Shown here: in pieces, positions 20,951 to 32,686 of the stretch
Numbering within the stretch: position 1 is the stretch's first letter
How the letters are laid out: each line of letters begins with the position of its first letter
Assembly (NCBI GenBank): GCA_050084515.1
Contig: CM114272.1
Coordinates: 5,332,001-5,396,000, forward strand
Reading direction: 5' to 3'
Origin: Blasia pusilla
Lineage: Eukaryota; Marchantiophyta; Marchantiopsida; Blasiales
Length of the DNA: 64,000 nt
Translations under genes and position numbers: made by a program
The notes under the pieces: generated by a model
The model's input: only the letters and a program-made list of their open reading frames with translations
The model's database searches: none
Told to the model about the DNA's origin: nothing

Positions 20951-22984
20951 AATATTGCTAGTTCCACCAGTTCGGTCCCATGTAAGAGCTTAGAGCCTGA
21001 TCAAAAGATCAGAACTACAAGATGTACTCCTTAAAAGTTGTAAACCCCACCTCTTTACCTTAAGAGGCTAGAGAAACTCTCTCCACTTTTGTATCACAAT
21101 CTTGTCCTCACCCTACTAACCAAAACTCCTTCCATTCTCTTGATTGCTTTGAGTGGAGTGGCTAGTGGAACCCAACAAGCACACTCTACTTAGAAATCAC
21201 AGTCAAGAATGACCAGGACAGCATAAGGTCCTCCAATGTGTTGCCTTGGACTAGTTGAATATACCAAGGACATCCTCTAAAGCACACCCAACTCCTAACC
21301 GATCAGGTAGTGCAATCACCTTTTTCTCCTCACCGAGTATCTAGTGAGAGCTTGGGTGTAGTTTTGAGTCCTTAGATAGAGTGCTTAGTGGAAATTCAAC
21401 CAGCACACATACTCAAGGCTCACAACTAGAGACTACTAAAAAACATAAGGCCATCCAATACGCTGTCTAGTATAATCATCCACCCCCAGGGTAGCCTGAA
21501 AGGGAAACAACTCTCTATTTGCTCAAACCAACACCCACGTCCCTTCTTCTTCTCCTCTTACCTTGCTGATCCTTTGTTCTCCCTTCTTGTTCAGGTAGTA
21601 GGAGACTTAACAGGCTAAGCCCATGGTCTTCTACCTATAGGGAAGCTCAAGCATGACCCTCTCTCTCTCCACTCACTAACTCTTATCACTTACCAGACCT
21701 GGAAGTCCAGGTCGTCACACCGTGGAAGTAATCAGTGATTGGTGTCAAAGGCCAAGCTCAGGTGGGCACAACAGCAAGCTTTCCAAGCACACCTTGGTGG
21801 AGCACAATCTTGGAACCCAAGCTTGCCTCCCCTCTACTGGTATAGCCTCTTGTCCACTCACTACACTTTTGACTGATTAGTTGAACCAGCTCCAAGAATC
21901 TCACTTCATCAAGCCCCCCCAACTCATCACTCAATCATGCATAAACTCAGATACAGGGCAGTGGAGTGAAATCATTTCACAGGGCTACTTTCTGTGTATC
22001 ACAAAATCATCGAGTACATGGGAGACCTTCTTAGTCTTAGCCCCCTTCAAGCACACTACACACTACCTAGATCTGGGAGCACATAACTCTGCTAGTTAGC
22101 TTGGCTCAAGAGATCGAGTGTCTACTAGCCAACAACATGTATATGCCCCCTTCAACTAAACCAAACTGAGTATTTATAAGTGAAGCTGAGAGCCCTCTTC
22201 CCACTTGGGCTTCTCTGGCATTCTGGTTTCCTACCTTCCTACAAATCTACCTCCCCCTAAGCATCTACTCCAAGGCATCTACTGCCTGAAATTTCTACCT
22301 CATCTACTTCTGAACTTGTCCTAACTAAAGTCTCTTGAGCAGCATTGATGGCATAGGCTCGACTTGTCTCTCTTGGACATGCTTGAAGGTAAGATCTACC
22401 TTTACATTCTTCCCATGCTTGCTTCTTCTCAAGCTGGTTCGATCCCTGCCCTCAGTTCACACCTCCACTCAGCTCCACCTGCTCTAATCACTCCCTTGGA
22501 TGCTCTCAGCTCCACCTGATAAGGCCCCAGTCAGCGAATATGCAGCTTTCCTGGAAACTTTTGGTGTCGACTATCATACATCAGCACCAGGTCCCCATCC
22601 TTCACTGGATCATGCTTTATTCAGTTATCAAACCTCATCTTCTTTTGTTGCTGAACTGCCTTGGTCTTCTCCAATGCTGCCTTTCTCTCCTCCTCTAGGG
22701 CATCAATCATATCCAGCCTGCTATCTATGCTACCTTCAGGTTGGAAGTGCCCTTCTAGAGTATGATCAGTCTTCAACTCCAACTCTACTACCGAGAGAGG
22801 GTTCTGCCCATACACCAAGAAGTAGGGACTTTTCCCTGTTGTACTCTTCTCAGCTGTGTTGTAAGCATGGACAGCTGAAGCTAATTTCCTATCTCAATCT
22901 GATTTGTGAGCTGCCACCATCTTGGTCAAAATAGCACCAATGATCCCATTTAAATTGCAGATTGTTGTTCTAGCTCCTTCTACT
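20951..22984 (-). mobile_element. Nested gypsy fragment: integrase C-terminus plus possible LTR
   Basis: This block separates the RNase H and integrase parts of the family T element, so it inserted later or replaced the interval. Minus-strand text YGQNPLSVVELELKT and LEEERKAALEKTKAVQQQ is a gypsy integrase tail of another family, followed by GDLVLMYDSRHQK-like sequence (about 22600-22550). The part at about 20980-21721 starts TGTAAGAG and ends GTCGTCACA on the plus strand, a possible TG..CA LTR. No second copy is present to prove this. Tracts 21120-21220 and 21330-21450 are weakly repeated. Confidence 0.45.
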
Positions 22985-23450
22985 CACCTAACTAGAGTCC
23001 CAAAAGTATCAAACACACATGGGAGCCACTTATGAAGGGGCGCACACATTTGTCATCCGCAACGGGGATAGGAAATTTGCGTTGGTATAGACCTTCCCGA
23101 CACGGGTAGTTACATCAAATGTAAATTCCTGAAGAAACAAGATCCAACACGCAATGTGCCCAGAAAGGTCTGCCTTGACCATTAACGGTCAGAGTGCGAA
23201 ATGGTCCACGTGAAAGATGAACTCATACCCCAATAAATAATGGCAAAACTTCTTGCATGAGGAGACCATTCCTAGCGCCTCTCGTTCGGTGTGGTATATT
23301 TCTGTTCGGCTCAAGATAGTTTTCGTCCTGCATAATAAATCGGATAATCGTGTTTGTTTTCATCAAGTTGGCTAAGCACCACCCCAATGGCAAACGACGA
23401 TGTATCCAACACGTTGCCTGATATCTTTACACATTTACATTTTTCCTGAA
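22985..23450 (-). pseudogene. Family T RNase H fragment
   Basis: Reverse-strand translation gives DTSSFAIGVVLSQLDEN and KHDYPIYYAGRKLS-like text followed by EQKYTT, the RNase H signature downstream of reverse transcriptase in gypsy elements (usually D.S..A.GAVL.Q...H.I.Y.S..L...E..Y). The frame is interrupted by stops. It ends at the nested insertion near 22984. No reverse transcriptase palm motif was found to its right. Confidence 0.6.
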
Positions 23451-23484
23451 AATATCTTCACATTTACATATAAATGTGATGTGC

Positions 23485-23951
23485 TTAGCCAACTTGATGA
23501 AAAGACCAATTTTTTCCCTTCGATTCTTTTGGTGTGGTGTGCTTGTTTTCCTGGACTCTCACCTTTGGTTTGAGAGGTTGGTAGCCCATCTGATTCCAAA
23601 AGATTGAGAACCACTCCAAGTGAAGATTAGAATCACTTTTTGCAGACAATCTAGTCTTGCAAGTCGTTGGAGTCCGACCGGTTGCAAGATAACTTAAACT
23701 AGAGACAGTACAATCTTGCAACCCGTTGCATTCCAACGGGTTGCATGTCTGAATGAATGGACCTGGCTGCTTATCAGTCCCTTTGCACTCCGGACGGCTA
23801 CCAACTTGTTGCTTCCATTGTCCTCTTAGTCCTTCCTTGCGGGTTTTCTTCTTGATGCTTACATTTCCTAGTGGCTGAGAGGATGGTGAGACTAAGTTTT
23901 CAAACGCACAGTAGTCCATGGTAGACTCCATGCACCCATTCATGAGCCAAC
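23485..23951. other. Unassigned segment with two palindromes
   Basis: Palindromes CAAGTCGTTGGAGTCCGAC-type and CAACCCGTTGCATTCCAACGG-type lie near 23657 and 23717. An open minus frame (152 codons, 23943-23485) crosses the palindromes and has no recognisable domain. Confidence 0.35.
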
Positions 23952-25266
23952 TATGATATCCACAATTTTGTTATTTTGGAGATTTACACATTTTGATTCA
24001 AGGATAAGGACTATTTGAAGTGAAATTTGTATATAAAAAGTTGTCTTGGATATTATTTTGCGGATTGGAAGAATAAAGATTAATGGAATTGGCTATGAAG
24101 CTCCTAGGACAAGGCAGAGAGATGGAAAATCAAGGACTTGCCTTGAAGGAGAGGGAAATGAGGTAATGAAATCTAAAGACCAAGAGCGAAGCTTGGCAAA
24201 GACAACGAAGCTTAATAAGTGCTTCGCTCTTGAACGAAGCACAATGGAGAAGAAGAGGAAGAAGTGCTTTGCTCTTCAACGAAGCACCAAGACGAAGCAT
24301 CAGTGCTTCGCGGAAGAACAAAGAACGAAGCACTTGGAACAAGCACGAAGAATGCAGTGCTTCGTCCTCACACAAAGAGGAAGAGCTTCGTCCTCAAATG
24401 AAGAAGAAGAGGTTCTGACTTTGCAGCGAAGCTAAGACTGGTCGCGATTTCAAGCAACACACCATTAGAGTAGTTAGGCTAGGAAGAGACGTGACTTTTT
24501 GGACCAGATAGGAAGTTAGGACAGTTACAACCAGCAGATTCATAAGGATCCTAGGAAAAGATAAGAGAACCGTAGATCAAAGTAGTTACAAGATCCCAAT
24601 TGGTACTAGATTTACAAGAAGCACTTCAGATCTTTAGGACTACTACTGTCTCTAAGGATATTTAAGAAGCATGAAAGTAGCTATCATCATCATTCTCTCA
24701 TGAAGTCCTTATGTTGTAGGAATGGTCCGAGCAACGGATTAGTATCCTCTCGTGCTTGTATACACTTTGAAGCTTTCTCATTCTTGATGAAATAGTAAAG
24801 AACTCACTTCCTTCATTATGATGTGTAGCGTATATTCATGAATCATATTATTGGGTCTATAGAGTGAAGAGTAGATCAAGAGAACACTTTCACCATTAGA
24901 ATAATCAACAATAAGTTGTAAGAAATATGTTCGACAGAGAGTTGCTTGCCAAGACGGATTGAGATCCGAAAGTAGGAGAAGCCATCTTCTTGTTGAGATC
25001 TTTGTGACGTTCTATGGTGTTGAGTGAAGATCTGTCTGAGCGTGAATTCAATTCCTCTGGAAAGAATAGAAGAAAGGAACATCTTGGTACTTCTAAGAAG
25101 GAGAATAAGCGGATGAATGTTTGAATTTGCTTGTATCAACATAACTATCAAACTCACATAAACGAACACACTTTAACTTCCTTGTCAGATAATCGTGATC
25201 CTTTTGGGGATCGAACTCCATAAATTACCTTAAAGAGATCAATTCTTATAATTCTAGAACATTACA
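23952..25266 (+). repeat. Isolated family T LTR
   Basis: It matches the LTR at 40184-41467 along its length, beginning with a mutated TATGATATCCACAATTTTG and ending GAACATTACA. It lacks the primer-binding site on its right and a polypurine tract on its left, so it is a solo LTR or a recombination remnant. No matching target duplication was found (CCAAC on the left, TACAC on the right). Confidence 0.75.
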
Positions 25267-25654
25267 TACACAACCAAATCAAGCGTTCGATTTTTCAAGA
25301 ACCCTACACTTTCTAAAGATCCAAGACTATCATGAATGTCTTCGACTATGCATAGTGATCAGTATTCGGTTCTATTGTAGAAAATCCCATCTAATGGAAT
25401 AGTATTAATCGGATGGGATTTTTCATGCCTTGCTTCATGAAGAGGCCTCCTACCCAGCATGGTGAGGGTGGGAGCCCTACATCAACAGTTCATAATTTCA
25501 ACCAGATCTTTTGAGAAGTTAAAGCTTGAAGGGCACAAGAATCTATTGACACCATAGTAAGAGTCTTTATTAGAACCTTTCATTGAGATGAAATTGTTTG
25601 TACTAGGAAATACCCCTCAGCTTGGCTTACTGTAGAGCTAGCTTAGACTAGCAA
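25267..25654. other. Segment without recognisable features
   Basis: I saw no gene, terminal repeat or palindrome here. Confidence 0.3.
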
Positions 25655-25925
25655 TGTGAAGAAAATTGGGCTTACATGGAGAGTGATGGAAGGATATTTG
25701 CAGTGGTCTTCTGATGTAATCTTGTTTTTCATAGCCTAGAAAAAGAAGGTTAGTTTAGGCCTAAATGTGGTCCACTTGCTACTCGCTTCTAAATATTTTT
25801 TGAATTTGAAAGCAAACAAAAATTTCAAAAATGTCAAAAAGTTTTGAATAGAGGAGGCGGAATTTCCCTTTTTTTAGAAGAGAGACTCTCCTCTCTTACT
25901 CTCTCTTGCGAGAATACCAACCCCC
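25655..25925. repeat. Repeat X, copy 2
   Basis: Homologous to 5567-5855. Its right end joins the interior of a family T gag at 25926. Confidence 0.6.
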
Positions 25926-27400
25926 AAATCTAAGCTTCCGCGACTACTCATCAAGTATGTATCTACCCCGGCTCCCCTGCTAGAGAGAAAGAGTGAAGTC
26001 AACGTCCTATTGGACAGAGTCGAGCAAGTGGTGTCGCCAAGAGTTGAGAATACTATCACCATGAAGGAAGAAGAACCCATTCAAGACCCCAAGGGAGAGT
26101 TTTGAGACTAGCCAACTGCCTTGATGGAAGAGGTCTTTGCAATGGGAACCCGATCAAAGAAGAAGAAGGATACAAAGACCAAGAGTAGCATCCTGACCAC
26201 CGAGAGCAAAGAGTCTATCAAGGGAGCTACACAACCCATTTGGGCGGGGAAAGCAATCCTCAAAGGAAATGTCGATTATGAATTTGATCGAAAACATCCA
26301 AGAGGTATGAAGACAGCTACACGAAGACTAATCCCGAAGAGCTTCGAGGAACGGGAAGGATCCCGAAGAGCCACTAGTGACGGCCGCAATGACTTCGCCC
26401 CTAATTTTAGAACCTTGTGATCTATTGAAGGACCTAGCAGCGATATAAGCCAACATCTCATTGCTCCAACTGTTCATGGATAATCTTGTCTATGGCAGGA
26501 TCTTGCAACACTGGAAAATGGGCAGGAAGCGGGTGAAGAAGGCAAGTGAGATCTTGCTTGTGGCAGATCTGTTCCAAATTGAGGTGGAAGATTTGGGGGC
26601 TCCCTAAGTAGAAGTGGGAATTGATGGACACACCATCAAAAATATCTTCATCGACTCTGGAAGCGGGATCAATGTAATGATAGAAAAAAACTACTCATGC
26701 TTTAGGATACACTTAGTTTGAAGCCACCAACAAGTATGTATGCTTCATAGACCAATCTCGGAAGCGACCGTTGGGTCAGCTTACGCGAATTCCAACAGGA
26801 ATCGAGGGAATACTCTTCTTGTTGGATTACTTGTTGTTACAGCCTTTGACGATAATGGGCTATCCTTTTTTTATTGGTAGGCTATGGTTATATGGAGCTC
26901 GAGTCAGCTTAAATTGGAAGCGAAGACATTTTACTTTCCAAGCTCCTAATCACTTCCCCAAGAAGTTAGTAAAATTGTCCTCAAAGTCTCCACCTTGTGG
27001 GGGTGAGATACCACGTACCGACGAGGGGTACACATTGGACCGAGACACCGAGGTTGGCACGAAGTCGTATTTTGAGGAGTGTGTAATTTTTTTAGAATGT
27101 TATGAAATAGACGAAGATAATGAATCTTTGTAGTTTAATAGGACTACCTTAGTAGAGAAAGGATTAGGTGTCAATATTTACCAATTTATGGAAGGCATGA
27201 TTTAGGGGAAGGAGTACCAAGAGATATTGATTTATGGCAAGAAAACCTTACGTATGTCGGTTGAATTGTCCCTTGTCAAATGTAAAGCCTATAAAGATCT
27301 GCTTTTTTAGTGTACTTGGATGTCTTTGCCTACACTATGGATGAAATGAAAGGAGCAGTAGCTTAGTCTTTATTTTTAGCTACACTTTTCGCTAATGGAT
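25926..27400 (+). pseudogene. Family T gag C-terminus, protease and start of reverse transcriptase region
   Basis: Plus-strand text RLLIKYVSTPAPLLERKSEV matches the gag tail of the minus copy. KAILKGNVDYEFDRKHP and LVYGRILQHWKMGRK follow, then the protease active site FIDSGSGINVM at about 26650-26685. Protease C-terminal text (GIEGILFLLDYLLLQPLTIM) covers 26800-26860. The region near 27280-27350 resembles the gypsy pre-RT signature YKDVFAYTMDEMKG, with a stop. The fragment ends at about 27400. It shows what lies beyond the truncation of the minus copy at 12850. Multiple stops make it a remnant. Confidence 0.7.
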
Positions 27401-28165
27401 TGGCTCGATTGGCGTAAGGTTTGTGAGGAAGCGCCCAGTTAGCTTGGCTAGATCCACAAACCCATTCGTACTCAAAATCTCATGGTCTAGGCCCAAGGTT
27501 GCATATAACAAAGTCCGTGTCCGTGGACTTATGTCCGGCGTATGGAAGGACTTGTCCGTATGTGCCCCACCTTTTCCTTCTTTCTCATTGCCCTTACTTC
27601 CATTCGTGTTCCATACGCGCCCCCCCCCCCCAAGATTTCTTCCTCCCTCTACCTCCACTCCCTCCTCCCTCATTTCTCCTCTCATCCTTGCCTTGCCTTC
27701 CATCATGGACTAAAAGTATGGGTCCCACCTCTTGGAACCCATGTCCGTGGACATGTCCAAACATGTCCGTCCATGCCTGTCCTAAGGAAGGACTTGTTTG
27801 TTTTTGTGCAAGCGTATCTAGGCAGCACAACCCACAAGGATATTCAAATTCTTATCATCTAGGCAATAGAACCCATAAGGATAATTATATGAGTGGTGAG
27901 TTGCTCACTTGGAATGATTGGATATAGTTGAAAGAGCTTGTTCCAAAAAAAATTTCACTCATTTTTTAAGTTATGGAAATTTAAAGTTTCCGATTTTCTA
28001 TCAAATCCTTATTGCATTTGATAGAAAATTTGAGCAATATTATAGGGCCTTACTTTTATTTTTCTTTTTGTTATTTTTAAAAGACCATTATGCTTGCAAC
28101 TAGAATATTTATGGCAAACACCATGAGACCTTATGTTCATTACTATTGGGAAAATTAGAGTAACT
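27401..28165. other. Unassigned, partly AT-rich segment
   Basis: This stretch contains a C10 run near 27620 and imperfect GTCCGTGGACATGTCC palindromic text near 27745-27780. Open frames on both strands at 27392-27927 are low-complexity and have no domain. The last bases TAACT are the target site duplicated by the copia insertion. Confidence 0.35.
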
Positions 28166-28569
28166 TGTGAGAAAACAGAAAGTGACGTAATCACTGAAAT
28201 CTTTACAAAACTTAGAGATACAAAGTGGCCTAGTCCGTCCGTGCGCTCAGAGAAGAGCTTGGATGGAACCTAAACTGGGAGATAACTCGACATACGAGAA
28301 TGCGCTACCGCTGCGGCTCCCGACTATTTGACTAGGGTTTTTACCTATTTTTCTTCGTTTCTATTACTAGAAAATTTTTGCAACCCTATATTGCACACAG
28401 GCAATATAGGGTTAGATAAACCTAGAAACGCTACTCTGTAAACCACCTACGTCATATTATTATGACTCCTTCGACGTCTAAGTCGGAACCATCAATCTAG
28501 GCTTCTCCTCATACAAGGGGGCCGATCAGATCAATGGTGCTCAGAGGAGTGGATGTTGAGAATCCAACA
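28166..28569 (-). repeat. Copia 3' LTR
   Basis: 404 bases, TG..CA ends. It contains a perfect hairpin at 28382-28413 (13-bp arms AACCCTATATTGC, 6-base loop) that is also present in the other LTR. Confidence 0.95.
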
Positions 28570-28598
28570 CCCCCCCTCAATATCCACTCTCATGTGGA

Positions 28599-31574
28599 CT
28601 ACTGTCTTGGACCTATGCCAAGACCCTTTAGATGTCGGTGAAGCTGATCTCCGCTCAAGGCTTTCGTGAAGATGTCTGCACGGTTATCCTCTGTTGGACG
28701 ATAGACTAACTTGAAAACCTCTCTCTCGATCAATTCACGAACAAAGTGGTACTGGATCTCTATGTGCTTTGTACGAGCATGAAACACAAGATTATGTGCT
28801 ATGTCAATGCAACTCTGATTGTCACACCACATTACAGTAGCACTTTCTGGTGCTTCTCCTATATCCTCCAATATCCATCTCAACCATACTGCTTCACAAG
28901 AAGCATAACAAGCCGCCTTGTACTCAGCCTCGGTAGAAGAAAGAGCCACTATAGATTTCTTTTTACTGACCCATGACACCACACCTGATCTTACCAAGAA
29001 GCAATAACCTGAAACTGATCTTCGAGAATCTGAATCTCCTGCCCAATCTGAGTCACAAAAACCTGTCATTTCCGTCCGTGCTCCATAGGTGATGCCGTAC
29101 TCGATAGTGCCTTTGATGTACTTCAACACACGCATCCCTGCCTTCCAATGGTTCTCATGAGGCTTAGTTGAGAATCTACTCAACACTCCCACAGCGAAGC
29201 TAATGTCTGGTCTAGTGTTACACAAAAATATCAAACTGCCTACAAGCTTTCTGTACAACTTTTCATCTACCAATGGTGAAACATCCTCCATCGAGAGTTT
29301 TAACTCTACCTCCATTGGCGAGACCACTGCCTTATACTCGGTCATCCTGAATGCCTTCAAGATTTCTCTAACATACTTTTGGTGAGAGAGAAAAATAGAA
29401 TCTGATTGTTGCCAAATTTCCAGTCCTATAAAGTAGTGCAGAAGACCTAAATCTGACATTTCAAACTCAGATTTCAACACTCCCTTCATTTCCTCTTTTT
29501 TCTTACTGTGGTCTACTGTGATGATCAGATCATCCACATACAAGACTATCAACATATACATCCCATCTTCGCAAAACACATACAAATTTGCTTCTGAAAG
29601 ATTCTTGATGAGACCCTTCTCTCGAAAGAATGTATCCATTCGTTGATACCATACTCTTGGGGCTTGCTTCAACCCATACAATGCTTGATGAAGTAAACAA
29701 AATTTCTCTTCTGATCCGGGTGTCTCAAAACCTGGTGGTTGAAAAACATATACCTCCTCCTTGAGACTCCTGTTCAGAAAAGAAGACTTCACATCATATT
29801 GGTATACAGGCCAACGTCTTGTTCCTGCAACCGCTAGAACAATTCGAATGGTTGTCATCCTTGCAGTGGGAGCAAAAGTCTCATAGTAGTCAAAACCTTC
29901 GATTTGTGAGCATCCTTGTGTGACCAACCTCGCTTTGAATTTATCCAATGTACCATCCGACTTGTACTTGGTCTTGTACACCCACTTGGTGCGTATTATC
30001 TTCTTGTCCTTTGGCTTTTCAACCAAAGTCCAAGTTTCATTTCTCTGAATAGCGTCCATCTCCATCTGCATGGCCTCTCTCCATTGAGGATGAGCCAGGG
30101 CCTCATCCAAGCATGATGGTTCTTCCACCTTCAAGACCTCTGTCATCATGGCCATGTTGACGAGATGTGCGGAAGCTCTATTCTGCTCCTCTAGTCTCTT
30201 GGATCTCCTTGGATGTGTAACAACTTCATCAGTTGCTGTTGGATCCTTACCATCCAAGAGATGCTTTATCCACTTAGGGTATGACGACCATAGTGGAAGA
30301 GCAGGTTGCTCTTTGTAATCATCACCAAATTCTTCTTCTTGATGATCTGGTGTAAACATTTTTGGTGTCCTCTGGTGGGTTATCTCTTCGTTTGATGATA
30401 ATGTGGATGGACCACTGATATCCGCCACTTGACGAGGCTGTTCCTGGAACACCACATCACGACTCACAAGCATCTTCTTTTCCTCAGGACACCAAAGGCG
30501 ATAAGCTTTAGACTCATCACTGTATCCCATAAAGATGCACTTCATGCTCTTGGACTCCAGCTTGGTCCTGAATGCTTCAGGAATATGTACAAAACACTCA
30601 CTACCAAAAGTCCTGAAATGTTGGACTGATGGTACCTTACCTGAGTATGATTGATGAGGAGTCATGGCTTGCACTGACTTGGTAGCACTTCTATTTAGAA
30701 TGTATACGGCAATATTAACAGCTTCAGCCCAAAATCCTTTTGTCAAACCTTTTGCTTTCATCATACATCTTTCCATCTCCACCACTGTACGGTTTCGACG
30801 CTCAACAACTCCATTTTGTTGTGGTGTATGTGCCGTGGTTAACTGTCGCTTGATTCCATGCTCTCCCAAATATTTGTTGAATTCTGTTGATAAGAATTCT
30901 CCTCCTAGATTAGTGCAAAGCTTTTGTACCTTCTTTCCTGTCTCATTCTCAACCACCTTGTGCCATACTTTAAATTTTCCAAAAGCACTTACCTTATCAC
31001 GAAGGAAATACACCCACATCTTCCTACTATAATCGTCGACAACTAAAAAGAAGTAGGAAGAACCACCTAATGCCACTGTTCTCATTTTACCATAGAGGTC
31101 AGCATGTATCAACTCTAGAGGAGCCTTTGCCCTATTGCTGGAATCTTGTGGAAATGGTTGTCCGTGTTGCTTGCCCATCATACAAGCTTCACAAGTATTC
31201 GACACTCCAGAAATTGTTGGTAAATCAGCAACCATGCCAGATTTCTGCATCTGACTTAGTAAGGGAAAACTTAGGTGACCAAATCTTTCATGCCACAACT
31301 TACTGCTACTAAGATCTGTACCTACACTTGTCGTGAAAGCATACAACTCGTAGATATTTCCACGTCGTATACCTTCACCCACTACTTTCCCATTGGCATC
31401 CTCAATGACTGCTTCAGTTTTCTTGAAACAAACTTCTAGGTCGCGATCACATAATACTGCCACTGAAATCAAATTTCGCTTCAACTCGGGCAGTGCGTCA
31501 AAGACATCGATTAACTTCTTTTCATCTCCTTTTTGTGAGACTAAAGAAATTGTGCCTTTCCTTCTACAGGGCAT
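28599..31574 (-). CDS. Copia pol polyprotein: integrase, reverse transcriptase, RNase H
   Basis: This is an uninterrupted frame of 991 codons. The HHCC pre-integrase segment LWHERFGHLSFPLLSQM is near residue 93. The integrase core has VVDDYSRKMWVYF (first Asp), then TNLGGEFLSTEF where the second catalytic Asp is replaced by Asn (usually SDxGGEF), then QQNGVVERRNRTV with the Glu. Reverse transcriptase shows WVYKTKYKSDGTLDKFKARL, YDVKSSFLN and the active-site LYVDDLIIT. RNase H shows CDSDWAGDSDSRRSVSGY, SSTEAEYKA and the C-terminal DIFTKAL. The reverse transcriptase and RNase H look functional, while the integrase substitution argues against autonomous integration. The frame starts inside the polyprotein, downstream of a frame break with gag/protease. 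Confidence 0.95.
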   Translation of the reverse strand: MPCRRKGTISLVSQKGDEKKLIDVFDALPELKRNLISVAVLCDRDLEVCFKKTEAVIEDANGKVVGEGIRRGNIYELYAFTTSVGTDLSSSKLWHERFGHLSFPLLSQMQKSGMVADLPTISGVSNTCEACMMGKQHGQPFPQDSSNRAKAPLELIHADLYGKMRTVALGGSSYFFLVVDDYSRKMWVYFLRDKVSAFGKFKVWHKVVENETGKKVQKLCTNLGGEFLSTEFNKYLGEHGIKRQLTTAHTPQQNGVVERRNRTVVEMERCMMKAKGLTKGFWAEAVNIAVYILNRSATKSVQAMTPHQSYSGKVPSVQHFRTFGSECFVHIPEAFRTKLESKSMKCIFMGYSDESKAYRLWCPEEKKMLVSRDVVFQEQPRQVADISGPSTLSSNEEITHQRTPKMFTPDHQEEEFGDDYKEQPALPLWSSYPKWIKHLLDGKDPTATDEVVTHPRRSKRLEEQNRASAHLVNMAMMTEVLKVEEPSCLDEALAHPQWREAMQMEMDAIQRNETWTLVEKPKDKKIIRTKWVYKTKYKSDGTLDKFKARLVTQGCSQIEGFDYYETFAPTARMTTIRIVLAVAGTRRWPVYQYDVKSSFLNRSLKEEVYVFQPPGFETPGSEEKFCLLHQALYGLKQAPRVWYQRMDTFFREKGLIKNLSEANLYVFCEDGMYMLIVLYVDDLIITVDHSKKKEEMKGVLKSEFEMSDLGLLHYFIGLEIWQQSDSIFLSHQKYVREILKAFRMTEYKAVVSPMEVELKLSMEDVSPLVDEKLYRKLVGSLIFLCNTRPDISFAVGVLSRFSTKPHENHWKAGMRVLKYIKGTIEYGITYGARTEMTGFCDSDWAGDSDSRRSVSGYCFLVRSGVVSWVSKKKSIVALSSTEAEYKAACYASCEAVWLRWILEDIGEAPESATVMWCDNQSCIDIAHNLVFHARTKHIEIQYHFVRELIEREVFKLVYRPTEDNRADIFTKALSGDQLHRHLKGLGIGPRQ

Positions 31575-31599
31575 TTTGCATTATTTCCAACAAGAATAA

Positions 31600-32614
31600 C
31601 GATGGGCTCAGAGAGGTCAGAAGGAGCTATACCAATCCTTATGATTGGTCATATGCCTAGATGCTCCACTATCGAGCACCCATGCATCTTCACTCTTTGT
31701 CTTAGTGGAATGTTCGCCTGTGTGCAAAACTCTTTCTTTATCGCACGCAAGCATCTACTTCATGTTCTCCCAATTCTACAGAATTTCCAGACTCCTTCTT
31801 AGGTCTTAAACAACCGCTCTTCTCATCCTGACTCCTCTTTCTACAATCTTTGATAAGATGACCTAGCTTACCACAATAAAAGCATTTGAAGGCTTTTCTT
31901 GGAATTTCTTCTTGACATTTGAACTGTAATCCTGATTTCTACCTCTCTATACGTTGGCAGTAAATGCTGCATCACTTCCCTCTTGCTTTGAAGCGCATTT
32001 CCTCTTCTACCAACATTACACTAAATTGTTTAAAAGTAAGCGGCGTGGGTCTTACTTGAGTATTGGTCTGATGACAAACTGTCATACCTTGGAGGCAAAA
32101 TCCTTATGCACCGACGTGCCAAATCTTCGCTAGACTTTGAAATTCCTACGGACGCCATCTGATCTTGAAGATTCTTGATCCTTGTCAAAAATTGCTCCGG
32201 TTTCTCCTTCTGAAAATTTCTCGGACGTAAGCTGATTCTCCAGATTCTGAATCCGAGTCTCATTCCTCGTTTCATACAGATTCTTCAAAATGTTCCACGC
32301 CTCAGCAGAAGTGGTTGTATGTTGAATGAGAGTCATGACAGAATCAGTTACATTCGTGACAATCGTATATAGAGCATCAGCGTTTCTGCGTCTCCATGCC
32401 AACAATACAACAGGATCGATATCCCAGATGAAGATGAACATGCAGAACTCAAACTAGCTTGTGGATTTGAATCAACCCCTGTGGCCGTTTCCCAGATCTC
32501 AAATGATTCGAGAACGGTTCTCATTTTGAACTTCCACAACGTATAGTTAGACCCATCTAACTTCCCTTCACCCAGCGGAGGAGGGCGAGCACGAGCTGAC
32601 GAAGAAGTTGCCAT
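31600..32614 (-). pseudogene. Copia gag and zinc knuckle, frameshifted
   Basis: ATG at 32614 starts MATSSSARARPPPLGEGKL, then KLDGSNYTLWKFKMRTVLES, the typical copia gag opening (DUF4219/UBN2 type). LMTLIQHTTTSAEAWNIL-like text (first part SVMTLIQHTTTSAEAW) follows in another frame, then NLENQLTSEKF and LARRCIRILPPRYDSL. A CCHC knuckle CFYCGKLGHLIKDC lies at about 31885-31840. At least three frameshifts separate these parts. Protease sequence should lie at 31600-31780 but the DSGAS motif is only weakly visible (VDSGASRHM-like on the minus strand near 31670). Confidence 0.75.
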
Positions 32615-32686
32615 CTCTCAAGATTTTGTGCAAACACACTAGATCGCCAGATACAAAATAGTGGAAAACCTATTGCTCTGATACCA

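Noticed and set aside
21700-21721. ACCTGGAAGTCCAGGT palindrome as a regulatory site
   Set aside because: It lies at the possible end of an LTR in a degraded fragment and has no second copy for comparison.
27392-27927. Overlapping Pro- or Gly-rich open frames on both strands
   Set aside because: Low-complexity composition around a C10 run and no conserved motif.
28746-31312. Plus-strand open frames opposite copia pol
   Set aside because: Antisense shadows with no domains.
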